A DNA stretch of 25,332 nt from Nemertoderma westbladi (Eukaryota; Xenacoelomorpha; Nemertodermatida; Nemertodermatidae). Under the pieces are notes generated by a model, which ran no database searches, was not told the DNA's origin, and was given only the letters and a program-made list of their open reading frames with translations. Both the position numbers and the translations under genes were made by a program. How positions within the stretch are numbered: the first letter of the stretch is position 1; each line of letters starts with the position of its first letter. This document shows positions 17,966 through 25,332 of this stretch, piece by piece. The DNA lies in assembly GCA_032718475.1 (NCBI GenBank), contig JAUCBJ010006280.1, positions 1 through 25,332 of the forward strand. Reading direction: 5' to 3'.

Positions 17966-18698
17966 AATATATAAATACATTAACTCCAAGGGAAATCTTA
18001 CTGCATTTTGGACCCTCCGACGGCAGTATAAACGACTTCTCAAAAGAAAAAGACGGGCATACGAAGAATCGCAGTTGTTAGACCGAATTAATGACTCTGA
18101 AATTGATCCCTGGACTCTATTAAGTGTTAAAAAAGGCAATGAAATTGCACCCATTCCTTCCGATAAACTTCACTCGCACTTCCAGGCTCTTCTTGGGGAG
18201 GAGAATAAACCTATAGGCTGCCCAGATGCCCCGAAAATCAGTGAAGGTGAACGACTAATTACAGAATGGTATAATAATCCAATTGAAAAGGAAGAAATAA
18301 TTGAGACGGTTTACCTTGCTTCCACCAAAAAAGCATCCGGACTCGATGGGGTCTTCTATGAACACTTAAAGCAGGCTGTTCCGTTCATACTAGTTTATCT
18401 TACTCTTATATTTAATCTCTGTTTGAATACCGGCAAGATTCCCGAAGCTTGGCGAACTAGTATAATCAAGGTTATTTACAAGGGAAAAGGAAAAATTACT
18501 GATCCAGACAACTACCGGGGAATTGCGTTAATTTCGGTAATGTTAGAGGTTCTCACGTCCACGTCCAACATAAATAAACGCGTTCGATCGTTTCTCCATA
18601 AAGAAATCCCACTGGAACAATGGGTGTGTGGTGATGGTGCGACTCTGTGCGCAATCACAATTCATCCTTCTCTTACCAATTACTATGAACGGTCATAA
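17966..18698 (+). pseudogene. LINE reverse transcriptase fragment (N-terminal fingers)
   Basis: A frame open over about 240 codons reads a Lys/Arg-rich lead-in (YKRLLKRKRRAYEE), then KASGLDGVFYEHLK, IPEAWRTSIIKVIYKGKG and DPDNYRGIALISV. These are RT motifs 0-2 of non-LTR retrotransposons (jockey-like or another LINE clade). Motifs A-C, with the catalytic aspartates, are missing. The frame drifts after EIPLEQW (about 18620), where a GF-R-type block is expected, and stops at 18698. It differs in wording from the LINE at 21041, so it may be another family. It lies in a PHM-like intron, opposite to the gene. Ordinary LINE truncation removes the 5' end, so loss of the 3' half implies a later deletion. 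Confidence 0.85.
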
Positions 18699-18914
18699 AA
18701 ATACAGTTAATATTACAAAATTCCTTGAAAAATATTGAGGAATTTAAGTGAAACCATGACCTACCTTGTTATAGTCTCTGTATGGCTATCACACTGTGGT
18801 GGGGTAACTATAGATTTAGTTCAATGTAAATGCGTATTGTTTATCTGTTTAACTTAAATATATAATAAGATATTTTTAATGTTTATGTATTCTGTATTAC
18901 TGTATTATTTATAA

Positions 18915-19203
18915 TCTATACCTATAAAAATCAAATTCTGTCTCTCTCTCACTCTCTCTTTCTCTCTCTCTCTCTGTGTTCGAACTCCTCCAAAACGGGC
19001 GGAGGGATTGCGCTGGGACTTGGCATGTGTGTATAACTTTAACCAGCGGTCGTTATAGGCCACTTTTCAAAAAGTATAATTCACGTTCGGTTCCGGTACT
19101 GGGTACCGGTACGTCAGTAGGCCTATACCGGTACCAGTACGCCAGTAGGCATATGCCGGTAGCGGGAAATACCGGGTAACATGCCTCGGGAATTGCCTGC
19201 TAG
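18915..19203 (+). mobile_element. Short non-autonomous Helitron
   Basis: The element starts TCTATACCTATAAAAATC, continues with a TCTG(TC)n tract (18936-18976), GTTCGAACTCCTCC and a TGGGACTTGGCATGTG-like block, and ends GCCTGCTAG. Terminal TC and CTAG (CTRR), insertion between A (18914) and T (19204), and an imperfect hairpin (CCGGG...CCTCGG) about 10 bases before the end are the Helitron hallmarks. It has no coding capacity. The internal TACCGGTAC/TAGGCCTA repeats (19095-19160) may be an added tandem. It lies in a PHM-like intron. Confidence 0.65.
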
Positions 19204-19529
19204 TATAACATAAAATATAATGTGATGGTAGGACATGGTGAAACTGATGGAAGGCATTTTAGCTTTGCCATATGCACACCTGTACTGAGTGCAGGTGATG
19301 GTGTCGCTCAGCGTTTATACATTTCGCTGTCATTTGGGTCTGTTTTGTTTTGAAAATTCGCCCAATGAAAAGGCTGGGGCTGCGCGCAAGCATAATGATA
19401 TTAACGCCGTATATTGTACAGCGCGATCGGCTCAAATGTCAACTACTATTGTAGGCCTCAGGCTACAATAAATTATAATAATTACGTGGTGGTGGTGTAC
19501 CGGTACTGTATTATAAATAACGGACCCAC

Positions 19530-19664
19530 CAATCTCATTCCAGACCCCGTTTCGTACAACATATCCTGATATTATTTCTCCAAGGTGGTGACTGTGAACT
19601 GAGAACTGATATATATATACAAATGGAGCATTCATTGGCCATAGACATGCCGTCTCCGTAACAC
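19530..19664 (-). CDS. PHM-like: PHM-like exon: CuB HxH motif
   Basis: The acceptor is TTTCAACTAG (AG at 19666-19665) and the donor GAGATTG|GTGGGT (GT at 19529-19528). The 135-nt exon starts with GT completing a Gly codon and ends after one base. The peptide is VTETACLWPMNAPFVYI, then YQFSVHSHHLGEIISGYV, then VRNGVWNEI. HSHHLG matches PHM's HTHHLG, where the first and third residues are CuB ligands (rat His242, His244). The Cys in TAC fits rat Cys227. The residue two before the first ligand His is Ser, where PHM has the substrate-binding Arg240. Confidence 0.92.
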
Positions 19665-20124
19665 CTAGTTGAAATAAAATAAAGTATTATCGTTTCTATA
19701 AAAACTAATTACATAATTAATAATACTAATGCACGTTAGCCTACAGTACGTGCATTAGTGAAGTTTGGCATTACCACCGTGTTTCTCCCAGTGCGTTTCT
19801 TGACAAAAAAATCAACCTCTTTTCGCGAATTTGGTTGGTTTTTGAGATAACTTCGCCAAGAGGTGGCGGGTCGCATGCAGCTACAGCGGCATCGATAAAT
19901 GTGATGGATATTCGGGTTTTCTGTAAATCTATCTGCTTATTGATGCCACGATCACAAATAAATCATGTCGAACGAGCACAGAATGGCTCACTCTTAAAGT
20001 TAAAAATTGTATTAATATAAAAGCTTGTAGTTAAACCTGTATAAATCACCATCAAGTCTCATGCACAATACCACCGTGACTCGACTATTGGACTACTGTA
20101 CACGTTCGTGGGGACTTCGCGCAG

Positions 20125-20706
20125 CACGTAGTCGGCAAGCCTTGGCATACGGTTCATATAGAGCAAATGGGGCATGTCTAGTTTGGACCCAATATCCCAT
20201 GCTATAAATGTATTCATTCGATATACAATCATATGTTAATCCGCTAGGTGGTGTCAAATTGTTATTCTGCAATTTCGTACTTACCAGTGCAGCACTGTAC
20301 AGCAGTACCGTACCGGTAGGCCTATGTCATTACTTCTGAGTCTCTAGCGGATCCCCAATTAAATGTCTTAACTTTTCAATTTCGTAAAAGATAGACTTCA
20401 TGATTCTCTACAGGCCACCAAAATTTCAGCTCAGGAAAATGAGGCCTTCCCGAGAAATTTAACATTTTCTAAAAACTACATAATCTGTCGTAGCTGACGT
20501 CAGACTGCATGATTTTTCACCAAACTTTACAAACTTTCTAAACTTTCTCTCTACTACTTACCTACTAAGTTTGGTTCAATTCCGAACCAGCGATGCAGAG
20601 AAATTCGCGTTCAAACATTTACCAGACAGACGGACGGACAGACAGACAGATGGACATGCCCCATTTGCCCTATATGAACCGTATGCCAAGGCTCGCCGAC
20701 TACGTG
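20125..20706. mobile_element. 582-bp element with 54-bp inverted ends
   Basis: The sequence at 20125-20178 is the reverse complement of 20653-20706 with two mismatches in 54. The shared core includes GACATGCCCCATTTG, TATGAACCGTATGCCAAGG and CCGACTACGTG. Inside the right end lies a GACA/GACG microsatellite (20625-20650). No ORF is present. Similarity to 17730-17764 starts just outside the left arm, so the true element may be longer. This suggests a foldback/MITE-type transposon or two opposed copies of a short repeat in the PHM-like intron. Confidence 0.75.
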
Positions 20707-21040
20707 TCTCGCCCCACAATTACTGTTGTCTGTTGTTGTATTGATATATGAAAATATTGGGGGATTAATCTATATAGCTGAATATAATTACAAGGTAATA
20801 TATAAATTGAGTTAATGTAGTCAGGCCTACTGCTACATGCCGACATGCCGTTAGGTGTATATTTAACACCTAGGGGTCACTACCGTGCTACTGTACTGCT
20901 ACTGCAGTATATTGAAAGTAATTACATATCCCAGTGTCTCTATACCCATTATGCAATGGGGCGAGCCACGTAATGGGTGAGTCACGGTGTACATGTCTTG
21001 TCTCCTACAGTATACAGTACTTGAGTCAATATTACTACCC

Positions 21041-22205
21041 TCCCTGAAGAGTTATCAAAAAAGAAAGACAGGCATCTTGCTGTTATCTTTGTTGACTTCT
21101 TCAAGGCCTTTAATTCAGTCTCTCGCTCACGTATGTTCAGCATACTTTCATTATATGGGATTCCTGATGAAATTATTGCAGCAATCAGATCAGTATACGA
21201 TGGTTCGACCACATTTGTGTCTACTGTTGACGGTGACACAGAACCACTTGAAGTGTTATGGGGCGTCCTCCAGGGAGACACACTTGCACCATTCTTGTTC
21301 ATAATTGTAGTTGATTATGTTCTACGCATGTCCTTAGATCATCATAATGATAATGGGGTGATGATATCTCCACCTACTGGCTCCAGAAGTCGAGGAAATC
21401 CTGCCAAGTACCTAACCGATCTAGACTTTGCTGATGACTTAGGAGTACTCTCAGAATCACTAGAGGGATCCCAACGGCTCCTCAGCTCATTAGAACATGC
21501 TGCTTCTAGTGCTGGTCTTTTTATTTACTCCAGAAAGACCAAAATTTTGACAGTTAACTTTGAAAGTCCTCAGCAAGTCTCTGATCGGATGGGCATAAGC
21601 TCAAAAGATGGTATGCTTGAGCATGTGGACGACTTCTGTTACCTGGGATCATGGATCCGGAAGTCAGGTGAGGACTTTCGAATACGTAAGGGAAAGGCAT
21701 GGGCAGCCTTGAATAGGCTTTCAGGATTTGGAAGTCAACGAGAATTAATCGGAAACTTAAGGTCCGATTATTTAGAGCAGCAGTAGTTCCAGTACTCCTC
21801 TATGGGAGTCCATGCTGGGCTCTAACTGCTGAGGACACCAAATCTCTGGATGGCACATTCACAGGAATGCTACGCCGGGTTCATTGTGTCAAGTACAATG
21901 CACACATCTCCAACCAGACACTATGTAACATTGGAGGTGTCTCATTGGTTCCCCCAAGCTTGACACTAGAACAAAATCGCCTCCGCTTTGCAGGACATTG
22001 CTTTCGCCGTGAGGACCAGCCAGTGCATAATCTTGTACTTTGGCAGCCTCATGGAGTGAATAAGCATGGTGGACAGCCCATGACTTTCTTGAGACGCATC
22101 TTAAAGGACACTGGCTTTGAAGATGCGGATGCTCTAGCAAATGTCATGGGTGATAGGGAGTTGTGGCGGCGCAATTTTGTCGACAAGCCGGCACAGCATT
22201 CTTAA
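21041..22205 (+). pseudogene. LINE ORF2-type reverse transcriptase, truncated and frameshifted
   Basis: This is the coding part of the element above: frame one from about 21041 to the shift near 21760, then a second frame to TAA at 22203-22205. It is inactive because it lacks the endonuclease and RT finger region and carries a frameshift. The catalytic FADD is intact, so decay is recent. The element at 14708-15171 preserves parts of the same ORF. Confidence 0.88.
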
Positions 22206-22255
22206 AAATGCAGCTGCAATGCAGCATGCCGATCCTAGTAGTAGTAGTACTACCC
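21041..22255 (+). mobile_element. LINE, 5'-truncated, with RT palm to C-terminus
   Basis: The + strand reads a motif A variant (AVIFVDFFKAFNSV, first Asp kept, second Asp now Asn), motif B (GVLQGDTLAPFLF), motif C (LDFADDLGVLS), a thumb (FCYLGSWIRKSGEDF) and a C-terminal block (RLRFAGHCFRRED, WQPHGVNKHGGQP, RELWRRNFVDKP). Frame changes by one base near 21745-21768, after RELIGNL, and continues to the stop at 22205. The 3' end is CCGATCCTAGTAGTAGTAGT without poly(A), common in RTE/CR1-like LINEs. Possible TSDs TACTACCC (21033-21040 and 22248-22255) run into a C tract. The piece begins just before motif A. It sits in a PHM-like intron, opposite to the gene. Confidence 0.9.
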
Positions 22256-23008
22256 CCCCCCCCCCCTCTCTCTCTTTCTTCTCCATTGTAAGGTTTGGAA
22301 CGCCACTCTATAACCAGCGCTGTCCTGTGATGGCTGTGTCACTTGGGTGGTGGTCAGGTAGTATTTATAGCATAGGGCTTACATTTTGTATTAATATTAA
22401 ATGTGTTTTTCTCAATGTATTTGTTTTTTTCTCCCCTAAAACATTGAAAAATCAATTACAATATTTTCACATGCGTTACTGGGGCTGGGGTTGGTGTTCA
22501 AATTAGTATTTTTATTATACTGTATTATATCCAGCAGTATTAAATAAAATATAATAGAATAATCGAGGCTATACTATAGTACTAATATGTTGCAGGAATG
22601 ATGAAGGGAATAGAATAATTGAGGCAATTAATACCAGAAGGGTAAATTAAATAATATTCATTTGAAAAATGTTTATCCGGCGATGTGCTATGAGGAATCA
22701 TTGAACTTAGGTGACTTCTAGAGTTGGTATAGGTATCAGATAGGGAAGAAATTGGGCGCAATAAAAAGTCATCCCTCTCCAGGGGAAATTGGACGCAAAT
22801 AACAGCTGATTACTCTCAAAAATAAAACTGTAACCTGTTCTATTGTGTTTAGTAATATTGTTTTAGTTAAATAACGTGCCACTGTAACCTGCTCCTTTCA
22901 CCTGCCACTGTAACCTGCCCCCGGTCTCATAGCTATAGCTGAACAGTTTGTACAAGTCTACATGTATAACATCACAATTATTATTAAACTTTCAAATAGT
23001 TAACTTAC
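22256..23008. other. Intron sequence after the LINE, no gene
   Basis: A C run (22253-22266) and CT-rich stretch follow the LINE. Two GCG(C/T)CCAATTTC-like segments (near 22755 and 22790, minus strand) and repeated CCACTGTAACCTG segments (22830-22920) are visible. No exon is supportable. Confidence 0.45.
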
Positions 23009-23073
23009 CTACTGAATGTGGTTTCAGTTTCACTTCACTAACACTTATGTGAATACTAGAAATATACTTCGGC
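23009..23073 (-). CDS. PHM-like: PHM-like short exon linking the two lobes
   Basis: The acceptor is TTTTTTTTAG (AG at 23075-23074) and the donor CAGTAG|GTAAGT (GT at 23008-23007, perfect consensus). The 65-nt exon starts by completing CC+G (Pro) and ends after one base. The peptide is PKYISSIHISVSEVKLKPHSV, aligning with PHM's PLIAGMYLMMSVDTVIPPGEKV region (hydrophobic strand, then a polar loop). Sequence similarity alone is slight. The call rests on both phases matching the neighbouring exons and on filling exactly the missing segment. Confidence 0.8.
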
Positions 23074-23603
23074 CTAAAAAAAACATTTAATAAATTAATT
23101 GTTTTTATATTTATTATTAATGAAATAAATAATTTTACAATAATTAAATAATAGTTTAAAATATAATTTTACTATGGATATATAATTTATTAATAAATAA
23201 TATAAAATATATATATATATTCATAAGTAGAATGATCATGAAAGATCAAAGAATAACCTGGAATGATTTAGAATCAATATACGATAAATTGGCGAAGGTA
23301 TCATTGGGTCAAATCTTCCACAACTATGTCAAACCTTCCACAAAATGGATATCATAGGTTCAATATATCATATCAAATTGATGTCATAGGTTCCACAATA
23401 AAGCTATTATATAGGCCTAGGTATATACTGTCTAACACCCAAAATATTTTTTATATTATTTCTAAGTAATAATCGTAGCTAAAACCTAAAAATATGTTTT
23501 GATTTGGAATAAAATGTCATAGGCGATATCATGAAAATGAAACTGTTTACCTGAAAATGATACGGCAACAACAAATTAAACTAGACAATCCATATCCTAA
23601 CTA

Positions 23604-23760
23604 CGGCGACTGAATTGTGTCATTTAATTTTAAAAAATTCGATTTAAATTATAAATCATTATATTCATCCACTACTGTACGGTGGCTGAATTGTGTCATT
23701 TAATTTAAAAAAATTCCATTTAAATTTATTATAAATCTTTATATTTAGCCACTATTGTAC
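23604..23760. repeat. 77/80-bp tandem duplication
   Basis: Units 23604-23680 and 23681-23760 both run from GGC(G/T)... CTGAATTGTGTCATTTAATT to CCACTA(C/T)TGTAC, with small indels in A/T runs. The surrounding 23090-24000 region is AT-rich intron without a gene; 23815-23935 has loose repeats of GTACGAA(T/A)T. Confidence 0.85.
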
Positions 23761-24024
23761 ATACATAACAGATAATTTGTAAACAGGAATATTTATTAAA
23801 ATGTGTACAAATTTTTCGCGTACGAATTCTCTGGGTACTATTACGAAATGTACGGCCAAGAATTAAATAATAGTGTGTACGAATTATCCGTGGTGAATAG
23901 TAGTAGCCTGGGTACGAAATATCCAGGTATGATGAGTATTGACCTAACATAAAAATAAACAATGTGCCTACCAAATATTATATAAACTTAATAAGGTGTT
24001 GCCTGGGATATTTAAGCTACTCAC

Positions 24025-24297
24025 GGGATATCAGTGACTGTTAGTAAGATTCCTGGTTCATCAGTTAAATTCGTGTTTTCATTAAATATTTTGACATCAG
24101 CATAGTGTACTGCTATAACAATATAATTGATACCGCTGTCACCCCCTATCTCGTAGCCGGAGTTTTCTGCAAATGTCACCTGGTAAACATCATCCTTATT
24201 CCAACCAATCACGAAGTTGGCATCACCACCACACACACTTGTTGTATTGTCTGTTACTCCCTTAATTTGATGATGATTATGAGATCCTCCGCAATGC
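24025..24297 (-). CDS. PHM-like: PHM-like exon: third CuA histidine
   Basis: The acceptor is TTTTTATTTTTAG (AG at 24299-24298) and the donor ATATCCC|GTGAGT (GT at 24024-24023). The 273-nt exon opens with HCGGSHNHH and continues VCGGDANFVIGW, SGYEIGGDSGINYIVIAVHY, then TDEPGILLTVTDIP. YEIGGDSGINYIV...VHY matches PHM's FRVGGETGSKYFVLQVHY, in which the His is a CuA ligand (rat His172). Cys residues 2 and 22 fit rat Cys114 and Cys131. The Cys of rat DCSG (Cys186) is replaced (DEPG). The His-rich start is not part of the usual His107-His108 pair by spacing; that pair should lie a few residues upstream, in an exon outside the window. Confidence 0.92.
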
Positions 24298-24369
24298 CTA
24301 AAAATAAAAAATATTTACCATTAATTTTCTACAAAACAAATTAACAATAATGAGTTGAGGAAGGTATTG

Positions 24370-25332
24370 TTTGTTGGGAGTGTATTGTATATGGGTGTAG
24401 TTAGGAGTGGAGATAAGTGTTGTTACGAGTGGAGTGGAGATAGATGAAGTTAGGAGTGGAGATAGGTGTAGTTAGGAGTAGAGTGGGGATAGGTGTAGTT
24501 AGGAGTGGATATAAGTGTAGTTAGGAGTAGAGTGGGGATAGGTGTAGTTAGGAGTGGAGATAGGTGTTGCTAGGAGTGGAGTGGAGATAGATGTAATTAG
24601 GAGTGGAGATAAGTGTTGTTAGGAGTGGAGTGGAGATATATGTAGTTAGTAGTGGAGTGGATATAGGTGTAGTTAAGAGTGGAGTGGAGATAGATGTAGT
24701 TAGGAGTGGAGATAGATGTAGTTAGGAGTGGAGAGAGGTGTAGTTAGGAGTAGAGTGGGGATAGGTGTAGTTAGGAGTGGAGATAAGTGTTGTTAGGAGT
24801 GGAGTGGAGATAGATGTACTTAGGAGTGGAGAGAGGTGTTGCTAGAAGTTGAGTGGAGATAGATTTAGTTAGGAGTGGAGATAAGTGTTGTTAGGAGTGG
24901 AGTGGAGATAGATGTACTTAGGAGTGGAGAGAGGTGTTGCTAGAAGTTGAGTGGAGATAGATTTAGTTAGGAGTGGAGTGGAGATAGGTGTAGTTAGGAG
25001 TGGAGATAAGTATAGTTAGGAGTGGAGTGGAGATAGGTGTAGTTAGGAGTGGAGATAAGTGTTGTTAGGAGTGGAGTGGAGATAGATGTAGTTAGGAGTG
25101 GAGAGAGGTGTAGTTAGGAGTAGAGTGGAGATAGATGTAGTTAGGAGTGGAGATAGATGTAGTTAGGAATAGAGTGGGGATAGATGTAGTTAGGAGTGGA
25201 GATAAGTGTAGTTAGGAGTGGAGTGGGGATAGGTGTAATTAGGAGTGGAGATAAGTGTTGTTAGGAGTGGAGTGGAGGTATATGTAGTTAGTAGTGGAGT
25301 GGATATAGGTGTAGTTAAGAGTGGAGTGGAGA
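24370..25332. repeat. Minisatellite of 22/27-bp units, running off the window
   Basis: Units read TGTAGTTAGGAGTGGAGATA plus GG, AG or GA. Many carry an extra TGGAG (GGAGTGGAG), giving 22- and 27-bp forms. Base changes (TTAGT, ACTTAGG, GAAGTTGAG) recur together, and blocks such as those near 24600-24680 and 25230-25310 are near-identical, so longer blocks were copied. About 38-40 units are visible. The array lies in the PHM-like intron upstream of 24297 and continues beyond 25332. Confidence 0.96.

Larger units (their letters stand above)
14433..24297 (-). other. PHM-like: PHM-like copper monooxygenase gene, 3' part (five exons)
   Basis: Five minus-strand exons join with matching phases: 24297-24025 (ends phase 2), 23073-23009 (ends phase 1), 19664-19530 (phase 1), 17902-17773 (phase 2) and 14652-14433 (stop). 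All introns are GT-AG. Together they give about 273 residues that align colinearly with the catalytic core of peptidylglycine alpha-hydroxylating monooxygenase, from just after the first CuA His pair to the end. PHM hydroxylates the alpha carbon of C-terminal glycine in neuropeptide precursors in secretory granules, using copper, ascorbate and O2. DBH and MOXD are paralogues. HSHHLG and EMCNFYI are PHM-type rather than DBH-type. No lyase (PAL) domain follows. Exons encoding the signal peptide and His107/108 must lie beyond 25332. Confidence 0.9.

Noticed and set aside
22280-22340. A PHM-like exon around GCGCTGGTTATAGAGTGG on the minus strand
   Set aside because: The peptide did not align with the missing segment, and the 23073-23009 exon fits in both phase and position.
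23729-23974. 81-codon minus-strand ORF as a further PHM-like exon
   Set aside because: It overlaps local repeats, matches no part of PHM, and the phases of 24025 and 23073 already join directly.

Overview
The window looks like animal nuclear DNA, probably from a marine invertebrate. It contains intron-split genes with GT-AG junctions, a metazoan-type spliceosomal helicase, a copper monooxygenase of the peptide-amidating family, LINE, Helitron and tRNA-SINE debris, and an unusually high load of minisatellites (about a fifth of the bases). The palindromic octamers TAGGCCTA and TACCGGTA recur about nine times each, a signature I associate with echinoderm-like genomes; this taxonomic hint is weak. 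No prokaryotic features are present.

Layout: 1-160 holds a possible internal exon on the + strand that I cannot identify. 240-1300 holds small repeats. 1620-3476 is a very G-rich 21/22-bp minisatellite. 4131-10413 (minus strand) is a complete two-exon DDX23/PRP28 gene. Exon 1 is 10413-8842 (524 residues) and exon 2 is 5099-4131 (322 residues), joined in phase 0 to give an 846-residue protein with all DEAD-box motifs. Its 3.7-kb intron contains two large minisatellites, each lying close to a splice site. Both arrays are bracketed on both sides by copies of one short motif that resembles the intron's own 5' splice site.

10414-14432 is intergenic and rich in transposon remains: a palindrome and TTCTAGAA cluster, a frameshifted Ulp1/C48-like protease with a cysteine-rich tail, a 15/17-bp minisatellite, a tRNA-derived SINE and short tandem repeats.

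14433-24297 (minus strand) is the 3' part of a second gene that no single long ORF reveals. Five exons with matching splice phases (24297-24025, 23073-23009, 19664-19530, 17902-17773, 14652-14433) encode the C-terminal 273 or so residues of a PHM-like copper type II, ascorbate-dependent monooxygenase. The CuB ligands are kept, but the arginine that holds the peptide carboxylate in PHM appears to be replaced by serine. Its introns hold a 12-bp-TSD-flanked LINE fragment, two further LINE RT pieces, a short Helitron, two large inverted-repeat structures and a minisatellite. The missing 5' exons lie beyond the right edge. The window ends inside another minisatellite (about 24370-25332).

The two host genes act in unrelated processes (pre-mRNA splicing; secretory-pathway oxidation) and only share a strand. 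The most unusual signal is the relation between the DDX23 intron minisatellites and the donor site.
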